From: Pseudomonas tumuqii
Lineage (GTDB): Bacteria; Pseudomonadota; Gammaproteobacteria; Pseudomonadales; Pseudomonadaceae
Assembly (NCBI RefSeq): GCF_013184545.1
Contig: NZ_JAAOJA010000004.1
Span: 186,001-250,000 of the forward strand
Direction: 5' to 3'
Length of the DNA: 64,000 nt
Shown here: positions 37,593 through 46,504 of the stretch, one piece after another
Numbering within the stretch: the first letter of the stretch is position 1
Layout: each line of letters opens with the position of its first letter
The notes under the pieces: generated by a model
Databases searched by the model: none
Told to the model about the DNA's origin: nothing
Seen by the model: only the letters and a program-made list of their open reading frames with translations
Made by a program: the position numbers and the translations under genes

Positions 37593-38048
37593 ATGGCCAT
37601 CCGCGTCCAGCTGGAGCCCTTCGACCCGGGCGCCGAAGTCAACGCGCTGCATGCCGCCAACCTCGGAATCGGCGCGGTGGTCAGCTTCATCGGCTATGTC
37701 CGTGACTTCAACGCGGGCCGCGAAGTCGGCGGGATGTTTCTCGAACACTTCCCTGGCATGACCGAGAAATCCCTGACCAAAATCGCGCTCGAAGCCGAGC
37801 AGCGCTGGCCGCTGCTGAACCTGCAGATCATTCACCGCGTCGGCCGCCTGGAGCCGGGCGAGCCGATCGTCTTCGTCGGCACCACCAGCGCCCACCGCGA
37901 GGCGGCGTTCGAGGCGTGCGCCTTCATCATGGACTACCTGAAGACCCGCGCGCCGTTCTGGAAGAAGGAAGACACGGCCGAGGGTTCCTGCTGGGTCGAA
38001 GGCCGGCAAAGCGATCAGAGCGCTGCCGAGCGCTGGCACAAGCCGTAA
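37593..38048 (+). CDS. moaE: MoaE, molybdopterin synthase catalytic subunit
   Basis: A 151-residue large subunit that converts cyclic pyranopterin to molybdopterin with MoaD. 'GAVVSFIGYVRDFNAG', 'LEHFPGMTEKSL', 'HRVGRLEPGEPIVFVGTTSAHREAAFEAC' and the catalytic lysine region 'APFWKKED' are present. Last gene of the moaCDE operon. Confidence 0.96.
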   Translation: MAIRVQLEPFDPGAEVNALHAANLGIGAVVSFIGYVRDFNAGREVGGMFLEHFPGMTEKSLTKIALEAEQRWPLLNLQIIHRVGRLEPGEPIVFVGTTSAHREAAFEACAFIMDYLKTRAPFWKKEDTAEGSCWVEGRQSDQSAAERWHKP

Positions 38049-38080
38049 CTGTCCGTCACTGCGCTTCTCGTTAACCGGGT

Positions 38081-38109
38081 AGGCGCAACAGCGTACCGCT
38101 GCTGCGCCT
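38081..38109. terminator. Hairpin between convergent moaE and aminotransferase genes
   Basis: AGGCGCAACAGCG and CGCTGCTGCGCCT pair with one wobble around a three-base loop. It sits between two converging genes and probably ends transcripts from both sides. Confidence 0.6.
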
Positions 38110-38160
38110 GCACGCCTTTAGCTCAAGTCATGCTTGCTCGTATCGGGCGCCAGCGCTGAC

Positions 38161-39543
38161 TCAAAGCAGGCCCAGTTCCATGGCGGTGCGATCCACCGCG
38201 AGCTTGGTTTTTGCCACCAGCTCGTCCAGCTCCAGGCGCCCGGCCACCAGGGCCGGAGCCATGATCATGCGGCCCTGGGTGGAGCGGATGATCAGGCCTT
38301 CCTCGAAGCCGATGGTGCGGCAGCGCCAGGCGATGTCGCCTTCATTGGCGAAGCGCTTGCGGCTGGCCTTGTCCTCGGCGAACTGCAGGGCGGCGACCAG
38401 GCCGCTGCCCTGGATCTCGCCGACCAGCGGATGCGCGCCGAACACCTGGCGCAGGCACTGCTGCAGGTAGGGGCCGGTATCGTCCTTGACCCGGCTGACC
38501 ACGCCTTCATCGCGCAGCGCCTTGATATTGGCCAGGGCCACGGCGGCCGCCACCGGATGGCCGGAGTAGGTCAGGCCGTGGGCGAACACGCCGCCTTGCT
38601 CCACCAGAACCTCGGCGATGCGCTTGCTCAGTACCAGGCCGCCCATTGGCACATAGCCCGAGGTCAGGCCCTTGGCGATCGACAGGGTGTCCGGCTGGAA
38701 GCCGAAGTGCTGGTGGGCGAACCATTCGCCGGTACGGCCGAAACCGCCGATCACCTCGTCGGCGCACAGCAGCACGTCGTACTGGCGGCAGATGCGCTGG
38801 ATTTCCGGCCAGTAGCTTTCCGGCGGGAAGATCATGCCGCCGGCGCCCTGGAAGGGCTCGGCGATAAAGCCGGCGACGTTCTGCGCGCCCAGTTCGAGGA
38901 TCTTCTCTTCCAGCTGCAGGGCGCAGCGGCGGCCGAATTCGGCCGGCGTCAGCTCACCGCCATTGGCATACCAGTAGGGTTCGTCGATATGGGCGATATC
39001 CGGCAGCATGCCGCCCATCTCGTGCATAAATTTCATCCCGCCCAGGGCCGTGGCGGCCAGGGTGGAGCCGTGGTAACCGTTCCAGCGGCCGATCATCACC
39101 TTCTTCTGCGACTGGCCGAGAATCTGCCAGTAGCGGCGCACGGTGCGGATCAGCACCTCGTTGGCTTCCGAGCCCGAGTTGGTGTAGATGGCGTGGCTGT
39201 AGTGGCCCGGCAGCAGGCTGAACAGGGTTTCTGACAGCTCCACCACCGCCGGGTGAGTGGTGTGGAAGAACATGTTGTAGTAGGGCAGCTGCTCCATCTG
39301 CCGGGTCGCGGCGGCGACCAGATCCTTGCGGCCGTAGCCGAGGTTGGTGCACCACAGCCCGGACATGCCGTCGAGGTAGCGCTTGCCGTCGTTATCCCAG
39401 AGGTACAGGCCCTCGCCGCGCACCATCACGCGCGGGCCTTCGGCGTTGAGCGCCTTCTGGTCGACAAAGGCATGGATATGGTGGGCGGCATCCAGCGCCT
39501 GGTAGTCCTGGGTCTGGCGGTTGGGGGTGTGTGGGACTGTCAT
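38161..39543 (-). CDS. Class III aminotransferase (polyamine/omega-amine:pyruvate type)
   Basis: A 460-residue PLP enzyme. 'GLWCTNLGYGRKDL', 'YTNSGSEANE', 'RWNGYHGST', 'CADEVIGGFGRTG' and the PLP lysine K291 in 'SIAKGLTSGY' place it with Pseudomonas putrescine/polyamine:pyruvate transaminases such as SpuC. It should move the terminal amino group of an amine to pyruvate, giving an aldehyde for the dehydrogenase gene nearby. ATG at 39543 has GAGG nine bases upstream. Likely co-transcribed with the permease and dehydrogenase genes upstream of it. Confidence 0.9.
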   Translation of the reverse strand: MTVPHTPNRQTQDYQALDAAHHIHAFVDQKALNAEGPRVMVRGEGLYLWDNDGKRYLDGMSGLWCTNLGYGRKDLVAAATRQMEQLPYYNMFFHTTHPAVVELSETLFSLLPGHYSHAIYTNSGSEANEVLIRTVRRYWQILGQSQKKVMIGRWNGYHGSTLAATALGGMKFMHEMGGMLPDIAHIDEPYWYANGGELTPAEFGRRCALQLEEKILELGAQNVAGFIAEPFQGAGGMIFPPESYWPEIQRICRQYDVLLCADEVIGGFGRTGEWFAHQHFGFQPDTLSIAKGLTSGYVPMGGLVLSKRIAEVLVEQGGVFAHGLTYSGHPVAAAVALANIKALRDEGVVSRVKDDTGPYLQQCLRQVFGAHPLVGEIQGSGLVAALQFAEDKASRKRFANEGDIAWRCRTIGFEEGLIIRSTQGRMIMAPALVAGRLELDELVAKTKLAVDRTAMELGLL

Positions 39544-39602
39544 GTTCAACAACCTCGGTGATTAGCTGTGGTGTGAGCCGGGGGCGCGCCCCCGGCGGGG
39601 GT

Positions 39603-41027
39603 TCATTGACGGGCCAGCACCTTGTCCAGGGGCTCCGGGGTGAACAGCGGTTTGCCCATCACCAGCTTGATCCACAGCACGGCGATCAGCGATACCAGGC
39701 CGAGTACCGCACCTGCGCTGTAGTAGATCGAGGCGGTCATCTCCGGGGTCGGCGACACGTAGTAGATCGACACCAGCATGCCGGCGATGCCAAGGATCTG
39801 CGGCAGCGGGTAGAAGGGTGTCTTGAATGGGCGCGCCAGGTCCGGGTAGCGGCGGCGCAGGGCGATCACGTCCAGGTGGCAGATGATATAGGCCAGCAGC
39901 CAGGCGACTGCCGCGGCCAGCAGCAGCAGGCCGATGGCGGCCGGGTCGTCGCCCATAAACACCACTGGCAGGCCGGTGATTGCGGCGACAAAGAGTACGG
40001 CGACCCAGGGTGCCTTGTGCTTCTTGCTGAGCAGCTTGAACTGCGGGAACGCCTGGCCGTTGACCGCCATGCCGTAGAGCATGCGCGGGATGGCCGCCAG
40101 CGAGGTATTGACCGTGCTGCAGGTGGCGGTAATGGCAGCGACCACCAGGAAGATCTTGCCGGTTTCACCAAACAGGGCGGTGGCGAACAGGTAGTGCGGC
40201 AGCGCCGAGCTGGCCAGTTCCGCCTGGGGCACATAGAACAGTGCGCCAATGGAGTAGAGGGCGATGGTGATAAAGATCACCGTCACGCCGAGGATCATCG
40301 ACCAGGGAATAGTACGTTCCGGCTGCTTGGATTCCTCCACCAGCGGGCAGACGAACTCGGCGCCGACGAAGCCCCAGATGGCCAGCGCCACCAGGGTCAT
40401 CACGCTGGCGCCCATGGGGTTCCAGTCGCTGCTGATGGCGCTGCTGAGCATCGGCTCACTGCCGCTGCCGGTCACCGCCGCCAGGCCCAGGGCCAGCAGC
40501 ACTATGATCATGACCAGCGCCAGGGCCGATTGCAGGCGGGCGAAGACATCGATACCGAGCAGGTTGAGGAGGGTAAAGCCGATCAGCACCCCGTAGGCGA
40601 TGCTCATGCGCGGGAAGGTTCCGGGATAGACCTCGTTGATGATCAGGTCGAGCAGCAGCAATTCCGCCGAGAGGGCGAACATGGCCACCACCACATAGCC
40701 GGAGAAAGTCGCCAGGATGGCCGGGAAATGCCCTAGGGCCACCTCGGTGTAACTGCTCAGGCTACCAGCGCGGGGGATCATCAGCGCCAGTTCGGCGAAC
40801 GACAGCACATAGGTCAGCGCCAGGACGAAGGCCAGGGCCAGGGGGATCAGAAAGCCCAGGCCGGCGATGCCCGCGCCTTGCAGCATCAGCACCATCACGC
40901 CCTGGGATACCACCAGGCCGATGGCGACGGCCAGCAGGGCGCTCAGGCCCAGGCTGGGTTTGCGTTTGCGCGCGGCGGGCGACGCCAGTTCGAAGGGGGG
41001 AGCAAGGCTGATATCGGGATCATGCAT
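39603..41027 (-). CDS. APC-family amino acid/polyamine permease
   Basis: A 474-residue inner-membrane protein with twelve predicted segments. Family signatures: 'AVAIGLVVSQGVMVLM' in segment 1 and 'LVALAIWGFVGAEFVCPLVEE' in segment 6. It probably imports the amine or amino acid handled by the neighbouring aminotransferase and dehydrogenase. The gap to the aminotransferase is 59 bases, and GGAG precedes the ATG. Confidence 0.92.
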   Translation of the reverse strand: MHDPDISLAPPFELASPAARKRKPSLGLSALLAVAIGLVVSQGVMVLMLQGAGIAGLGFLIPLALAFVLALTYVLSFAELALMIPRAGSLSSYTEVALGHFPAILATFSGYVVVAMFALSAELLLLDLIINEVYPGTFPRMSIAYGVLIGFTLLNLLGIDVFARLQSALALVMIIVLLALGLAAVTGSGSEPMLSSAISSDWNPMGASVMTLVALAIWGFVGAEFVCPLVEESKQPERTIPWSMILGVTVIFITIALYSIGALFYVPQAELASSALPHYLFATALFGETGKIFLVVAAITATCSTVNTSLAAIPRMLYGMAVNGQAFPQFKLLSKKHKAPWVAVLFVAAITGLPVVFMGDDPAAIGLLLLAAAVAWLLAYIICHLDVIALRRRYPDLARPFKTPFYPLPQILGIAGMLVSIYYVSPTPEMTASIYYSAGAVLGLVSLIAVLWIKLVMGKPLFTPEPLDKVLARQ

Positions 41028-41153
41028 GGGGGTTCTCCTGCAATCTTGTTGTTGTCTCAGGTGAATCGCACGCGGCAGGTGCCGCAGTTATCGCCGCGCT
41101 CTTGCGTGCGCAGATATCGCTGTGCTCATAGGCGCACCGTTATCTGCTGCGCA

Positions 41154-42647
41154 CTAACTGCGCAGCTGGAACCAGGTGGTTTTCAGAAGGCTGTATTTGT
41201 CGAAGGCATGCAGCGACAGGTCGCGACCGAAACCGGACTGCTTGCAGCCGCCGAACGGGGTGCAGACATCCAGGGCGTCCGCGGTGTTCACCGACACGGT
41301 GCCGACGCGCAGGCGGCGGGCCACCCGGTGGGCGCGGTTGAGGTCATCGGTCCACAGCGAGGCGGCCAGGCCGTACTGGCTGTCGTTGGCCAGGGCGATG
41401 GCCTGCTCTTCGCTGTCGAAGGGCAGCACCGCCAGCACGGGGCCGAATACTTCCTCGCGGGCCAGCTGCATAGCCGCGGTGACGCCGGTGAAGATGGTCG
41501 GCTGGATAAAGCTGTCCGAGCCATTGAAGCTCAGACGCTGGCCGCCGCAGACCAGGGTGGCGCCCTGGCTCTGCGCGCGGTCGATAAAGCCCATGATGCG
41601 TTCGGCCTGGCGCGAGTCGACTATGGCGCCGGCGCGGCTGGCCGGATTCAGCGGGTCGCCCGGTTGCCACTGCTGGGCCTTGGCGATCAGGCGCTGGACG
41701 AACTCATCGTGGATCGAGCGTTCCACCAGCAGGCGCGAGTTGGCCGAGCAGACTTCACCCTGGTTGAAGAAGATCGCGAAGGCGGCTTTTTCTGCAGCCA
41801 GGTCCAGGTCCTGGCAGTCGGCGAATACCAGGTTGGCGCTCTTGCCGCCGCACTCCAGCCACACCTGCTTGAGGTTGGACTGCGCCGCGTAGGCCATAAA
41901 GTACTTGCCCACCTCGGTGGAGCCGGTAAACGCCAGGCAATCCACGTCCATATGCAGGCCGAGGGCCTTGCCGGCGCTTTCACCCAGGCCCGGCAGCACG
42001 TTCAGCACCCCGGCCGGCAAGCCAGCCTCCAGGGCCAGCTGGGCCAGGCGCAGGGCGGAGAAGGGCGATTGCTCGGCGGGCTTCAATACCACCGAGTTGC
42101 CGGTGGCCAGGGCCGGAGCGAGCTTCCAGGCGGCCAGGTCCAGGGGGAAGTTCCACGGCACCACCGCGCCGATCACCCCCAAGGGCTCGCGGGTGATGGT
42201 GGCCAGGGCGTCGCTGGCGGTGGGGGCGACCTGGTCATAGAGCTTGTCCAGGGCTTCGCCATACCAGCTGAAGACGTTGGCGGCGCCCGGCACGTCGATG
42301 TTGTAGGCATCCATCACCGGCTTGCCCATATTCAGCGAGTCGAGCAGGGCCAGTTCCTCGCGGTTGGCCATGATCAGCTCGGCCAGGCGCAGCAGTACCT
42401 GCTTGCGCTCACGGGGGGCCATGCGTGCCCAGGGGCCTTGCTCGAAGGCCTGGCGGGCGCTGCGCACGGCGGCATCGACATCCGCCGCATCGCAGGCGGC
42501 GACCTCGGCCAGCAGCTGGTTGGTGGCCGGGTTGATGGATGCGAAGGTCGCACCGCTCTGGGCCGGGCGCAGCTGCCCGTCGATCAGGGCCTGGGGGATA
42601 AAGCCTTGCGCGGCGGCGCGCTTGTGCCAATCGCTGTAGTCCAACAT
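41154..42647 (-). CDS. Aldehyde dehydrogenase (PuuC/KauB-like)
   Basis: A 497-residue NAD(P)-dependent aldehyde dehydrogenase. General base E265 in 'VWLECGGKSAN', catalytic nucleophile C300 in 'FFNQGEVCSANSR', and the cofactor motif 'FTGSTEVGK' at about 240-248 are present. Closest type by length and sequence is the gamma-glutamyl-gamma-aminobutyraldehyde / 4-aminobutyraldehyde group, which follows polyamine transamination. The ATG at 42647 has AGAGG before it. Divergent from the LysR gene, which likely controls it. Confidence 0.93.
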   Translation of the reverse strand: MLDYSDWHKRAAAQGFIPQALIDGQLRPAQSGATFASINPATNQLLAEVAACDAADVDAAVRSARQAFEQGPWARMAPRERKQVLLRLAELIMANREELALLDSLNMGKPVMDAYNIDVPGAANVFSWYGEALDKLYDQVAPTASDALATITREPLGVIGAVVPWNFPLDLAAWKLAPALATGNSVVLKPAEQSPFSALRLAQLALEAGLPAGVLNVLPGLGESAGKALGLHMDVDCLAFTGSTEVGKYFMAYAAQSNLKQVWLECGGKSANLVFADCQDLDLAAEKAAFAIFFNQGEVCSANSRLLVERSIHDEFVQRLIAKAQQWQPGDPLNPASRAGAIVDSRQAERIMGFIDRAQSQGATLVCGGQRLSFNGSDSFIQPTIFTGVTAAMQLAREEVFGPVLAVLPFDSEEQAIALANDSQYGLAASLWTDDLNRAHRVARRLRVGTVSVNTADALDVCTPFGGCKQSGFGRDLSLHAFDKYSLLKTTWFQLRS

Positions 42648-42896
42648 CGCCTCTATCCTCATACCTGGGCCGCTAGCGGCATACCTGATGCCGTGAACGG
42701 CTTGTCGGGTGCCGCGAGCGGCTTCTTGTGGTTGTTGAGGACGATGGTGGCGCAGGCCGGGCTTAAGGAAAATTAGTAAATATATGCTCGCAGGCCATGA
42801 AAAAACTGGGCAGGCGAGAAGCCCGGGCTGGGGTATGTTGGCTTTCGGTAAGATCATCACAAGACGGCCAGCAGGCCGCAATCGAGGAGGTACCCC

Positions 42897-43811
42897 ATGG
42901 CCGCCTATACCCTGCGCCAGCTCAAGTATTTCGTCACCACCGTGGAAGCCGGCAGCGTGGCCGAGGCGTCGCGCAAGCTGTATATCGCCCAGCCGTCGAT
43001 CTCCACGGCGGTCAAGGGCCTGGAAGAGAGTTTCGGCGTCCAATTGCTGATCCGCCACCATGCCCAGGGCGTATCGCTCACACCCGGTGGCGCGCGCTTC
43101 TACCGCAAGGCCCAGGAGCTGCTGCGCATGGCCCACGAGTTCGAGCAGAACGCCCTGGCCGACAATGAAATGGTGGCCGGACAGATCGATATCGGCTGCT
43201 TCGAGACCGTGGCGCCGCTCTACCTGCCGCGCCTGATCGCCGGTTTCAACGCGCTCTACCCGGGGGTGGAAATTCGCATCCGCGACGGCGAGCAGCAGGA
43301 ACTGTTGCAGGGCCTGACCGCCGGGCGTTTCGATCTGGCGATCCTCTACGACCATGACCTAGACGCGACCATCGAGTGCGAGGCGCTGATGGCGGCGCAG
43401 AAGCCCTATGCCCTGCTGCCCGAGGGCCACCGTTTCACCAGTCAGGTGCAGGTGTCGCTGCGCGACCTGTGCCTCGAACCAATGATCCTGCTCGACGTGC
43501 AGCCGAGCCGCAGCTATTTCGTCAGTCTGTTCGAGGAGCTGGGCCTGACGCCCAATATCGTCTTCAGCTCGCCGTCCATCGAGATGGTGCGCGGCATGGT
43601 CGGCCAGGGCTTCGGCTTTTCCCTGCTGGTGACCCGGCCGCACTCGGAATGCACCTACGACGGCAAGAGGGTGGTGATGGTGGATATCGCCGAACCGGTG
43701 ACCAGCTCAGGGCTGGCCGCCGCCTGGCTGAAACGCGCGCAACTGACCAAGCCGGCGCAATTGTTCGTCGAATTCTGCAAGGCGCAGCTGAGCTCGACGG
43801 GCTCGAGGTAA
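42897..43811 (+). CDS. LysR-family regulator of the amine catabolic genes
   Basis: A 304-residue LysR protein with the N-terminal helix-turn-helix ('YTLRQLKYFVTTVEAGSVAEASRKLYIAQPSISTAVKGLEE' over residues 4-45) and a substrate-binding domain. It faces the aldehyde dehydrogenase gene across a 249-base divergent region with short repeated GCCG-GCGGC motifs, so it probably activates that operon in response to an amine or aldehyde. GAGGT precedes the ATG. Confidence 0.93.
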   Translation: MAAYTLRQLKYFVTTVEAGSVAEASRKLYIAQPSISTAVKGLEESFGVQLLIRHHAQGVSLTPGGARFYRKAQELLRMAHEFEQNALADNEMVAGQIDIGCFETVAPLYLPRLIAGFNALYPGVEIRIRDGEQQELLQGLTAGRFDLAILYDHDLDATIECEALMAAQKPYALLPEGHRFTSQVQVSLRDLCLEPMILLDVQPSRSYFVSLFEELGLTPNIVFSSPSIEMVRGMVGQGFGFSLLVTRPHSECTYDGKRVVMVDIAEPVTSSGLAAAWLKRAQLTKPAQLFVEFCKAQLSSTGSR

Positions 43812-43967
43812 GGCCGGCCAGGCCGCAGTAACCGCACCGAATCACCCACCTGGCCCCCAGCGTTCTCTAGAAAAACCACCTATGCTCTCTTGGCTGCCGG
43901 CCAGCTGCCGACGGCGATCACCCAGCCCCAGTGTTCAGCCTCGCTTTCCCTTGCAAGGAGAAGCGTC

Positions 43968-45356
43968 ATGCCTAGTTGTCATCGTTTCAGCACCGTCCTG
44001 CTTGCCTGGCTGGTTCTCTCCGGTTGGCCGGACCGGGACGCCCACTCCGCCGCGCAGACCGCCCCCGTCCCCGCAGCGGCGGGTGTGTCTGCCGGCACGG
44101 ATCAGGTCGAAACGGTGTTCCTCGCGGAGGAGCTCGACCAGATGCTGGCGCCGCTGGCGCTGTATCCGGATTCCCTGCTGGCCCAGGTGCTGATGGCCTC
44201 GACCTATCCCGGCAATGTCGCCGACGCCGTGACTTGGTCCAAGGCGCATCCGGACGCCAGTGGCGACGCCGCCGTGCGCCAGGTGGCGGACCAGCCCTGG
44301 GATCCGAGCGTGCAGTCGCTGGTCGCCTTCCCGGCGGTGCTGGTCACCCTGGGTCAGGATCCGGCCTGGGTGCAGCGCGTCGGCGATGCCTTCCTCGCCC
44401 AGCCCGACGCGGTGATGGACTCGGTGCAGCGCCTGCGTCGCCAGGCGCAAGCTGCCGGTAACCTCCAATCCAACGAGCAACAAACGGTCACCGTGCAGCC
44501 TGCGGCACCGGCCAGCACGACCACGGTGGTGCAACCGGCCGCCAGTCAGACCATCATCATCGAGCCGGCCGATCCGCAGGTCGTCTACGTGCCCAGCTAC
44601 AACCCGACCGTGGTTTATGGCAGCTGGCCTTATCCGTCCTATCCGCCGGTGTATTACCCGCCGCCACCGGGCTACTACTTCGGTTCCGCGCTGGTCGCCG
44701 GCCTGGGCTTCGCCGCCGGCGTAGCGATCATCGATTCGCTGTGGGGCGACTGCAACTGGGGCCGCGGCGACGTCGACATCGACGTCAACCGCTACAACAA
44801 CATCAATAGCAACCGGCAGATCAACGCCAACCAGAACAAGTGGCAGCACAACGCGGTCAATCGCGACGGCGTGCCCTACCGCGACCGTGCCAGCCGCGAG
44901 CAATACGGCCAGCGCCTGGCCGGCAGCGAACAGCGCGATGCCCTGCGCGGCCGCGATCCGGCACGCAGCGCCGACCGCGAGCGGGCCCGCCAGAGTCTGA
45001 GCCAGCGTGGTATCGAGGCCCCGGCCACCAGCAACCGCGAGGCGCGCGAGCGGGCCCAGCGAGCCGACCGCGATCTGCGCAACCAGCCGCAGCGCGCCCA
45101 GGCCAGTGCCCAGCCGCGCCAGCGTGCGCAAAGCAGCTCGCAGGCCCGCCAGCAGGCCCGTCAGCAGCATTCCAGCGCCCAGCGCACGCGCGACAATGCC
45201 TTCGCCGATGCCCGCAATCCCGCCCAGTCGCGCGTCAATATCAGCCGCGGCGAAACCAGTCGTGCCACCGCCAGTCGGCCGCGGGCGGAGCGCAGCAGCC
45301 GGCCGGTGCAGCGCCCTGTCCGCTCATCTTCCCGAGGTGGCGCCCGTCGGCGCTGA
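43968..45356 (+). CDS. DUF3300 exported protein with Arg/Gln-rich tail
   Basis: A 462-residue protein with an N-terminal signal peptide and the DUF3300 domain (about 55-200: 'LDQMLAPLALYPDSLLAQVLMASTYP', 'SVQSLVAFPAVL', 'RLRRQAQAAGNLQ'). Then come a Pro/Tyr-rich stretch ('YPPVYYPPPPGYY'), a glycine-rich membrane-like segment, an Asn-rich patch and a basic low-complexity tail of about 130 residues (Arg, Gln, Ala, Ser). Function unknown. AAGGAG precedes the ATG at 43968. Paired with the DUF2950 gene 14 bases downstream. Confidence 0.88.
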   Translation: MPSCHRFSTVLLAWLVLSGWPDRDAHSAAQTAPVPAAAGVSAGTDQVETVFLAEELDQMLAPLALYPDSLLAQVLMASTYPGNVADAVTWSKAHPDASGDAAVRQVADQPWDPSVQSLVAFPAVLVTLGQDPAWVQRVGDAFLAQPDAVMDSVQRLRRQAQAAGNLQSNEQQTVTVQPAAPASTTTVVQPAASQTIIIEPADPQVVYVPSYNPTVVYGSWPYPSYPPVYYPPPPGYYFGSALVAGLGFAAGVAIIDSLWGDCNWGRGDVDIDVNRYNNINSNRQINANQNKWQHNAVNRDGVPYRDRASREQYGQRLAGSEQRDALRGRDPARSADRERARQSLSQRGIEAPATSNREARERAQRADRDLRNQPQRAQASAQPRQRAQSSSQARQQARQQHSSAQRTRDNAFADARNPAQSRVNISRGETSRATASRPRAERSSRPVQRPVRSSSRGGARRR

Positions 45357-45370
45357 GTAGGAGGCTCGCC

Positions 45371-46261
45371 ATGAATGCCCTATGCCGAATGATCGTTCCC
45401 GCGCTGCTGACCTTGTTGGCGCTGGACGCCCGCGCCCAGCAAGCCTTTGCCAACCCGGATAGCGCCGCCGAGGCGCTGGTCGTCGCGCTGGGTACGACGC
45501 AGGGCGATCCCGAGCGCCTGGCCGCGTTGCTCGGTGACGACTGGCAGACCTGGATCCCTACCGACGCTATCGAACGCAAGGATGTCGATGCCTTCCTTGC
45601 CCTCTACAGGGAAAAACACGCGATCCAGCCCGCTGCGCCAGGACGCGCGCAGTTGGTGGTCGGCAACACGCCCTGGATCTTTCCGCTGCCGCTCATCCAG
45701 GGCACGGACGGCTGGCGCTTCGACACCAAGGCCGGCGGCGAAGAGATTCGCGCGCGCCGCATCGGTCGCAACGAGCTGGCCACCATCCAGTCGGTGCGGG
45801 CCTACCATGATGCGCAGATGGACTACGCCGAGGTCGACCGCGACGGCGACGGCGTGCTCGAGTACGCACAGCAGTTCATGAGCAGCGACGGCCAGTACGA
45901 TGGGTTGTACTGGCCCGAGGAGCCGGGTATCGAGGAAAGCCCGCTCGGCCCGCTGTTTGGCGACGACCTGCCGGACGGCGTGTGGCACGGCTATCACTAC
46001 CGCATCCTCGACGGCCAAGGCCCGTCGGCGCCCGGCGGCGCTTACAGCTACAAGCTCGGCGACAACATGAGCCGCGGTTTCGCCCTGATCACCTGGCCGG
46101 CCGAGTATGGCGACAGCGGCGTGATGAGCTTCATGATCAGTCACGACGGCCAGGTGTTCGAGAGCGATAGCGGCCCGGACGGCGACAAGCAGGCCAGGGC
46201 CATGACCCTGTTCGATCCGGACAGCGACTGGCACGAGGTCGAGGAGCCGGGAGCGCCCTGA
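45371..46261 (+). CDS. DUF2950 exported protein
   Basis: A 296-residue protein with a signal peptide (about 1-22, 'ALDARA') and the DUF2950 domain: 'WQTWIPTDAIERKDVDAFLALYREKH', 'GGEEIRARRIGRNELATIQSVRAYHDAQMDYA', 'DGVLEYAQQFMSS' and 'GYHYRILDGQGPSAPGGAYSY'. Regularly found next to DUF3300 genes, so the two probably form one envelope system of unknown role. AGGAGG precedes the ATG. Confidence 0.88.
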   Translation: MNALCRMIVPALLTLLALDARAQQAFANPDSAAEALVVALGTTQGDPERLAALLGDDWQTWIPTDAIERKDVDAFLALYREKHAIQPAAPGRAQLVVGNTPWIFPLPLIQGTDGWRFDTKAGGEEIRARRIGRNELATIQSVRAYHDAQMDYAEVDRDGDGVLEYAQQFMSSDGQYDGLYWPEEPGIEESPLGPLFGDDLPDGVWHGYHYRILDGQGPSAPGGAYSYKLGDNMSRGFALITWPAEYGDSGVMSFMISHDGQVFESDSGPDGDKQARAMTLFDPDSDWHEVEEPGAP

Positions 46262-46312
46262 GCATCGGCTGAACCTGCGACGGCAGGCGGGCGACAGCCC
46301 AGACCGCGCTAG

Positions 46313-46410
46313 GCTAACAGGCTGTTGAAAAACCGCTTACGTTGCCAATACTGCGTTAAAAGTGGCCTCGTCTTGGCTGCCTCGCCTGCATTTTTCAACG
46401 GCCTGCTAAC
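46313..46410. mobile_element. Short MITE-like element with about 20-bp inverted ends
   Basis: GCTAACAGGCTGTTGAAAAA (46313-46332) matches the reverse complement of 46391-46410 at 17 of 20 positions. The 98-base unit is non-coding and of a type repeated in Pseudomonas genomes. It lies between the DUF2950 gene and the convergent M20 deacetylase gene. Confidence 0.6.
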
Positions 46411-46504
46411 TGTTGCAGCTCGCATTTGTGGGGGGCTACGTTTGTACGCAAGCCATGAACGCCCGCCAACCGCTCGTGAAGCCGGCTGGCGGGCCAAGGG
46501 TGAC

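Noticed and set aside
41154..43355. Extended 733-residue version of the aldehyde dehydrogenase
   Set aside because: The extra N-terminal 236 residues run through the divergent promoter and into the LysR gene; the true start with a ribosome site is at 42647.
44840..46261. Fusion reading of the DUF2950 protein with about 155 upstream residues
   Set aside because: The upstream part overlaps the end of the DUF3300 gene in another frame; the start at 45371 has a ribosome site and signal peptide.
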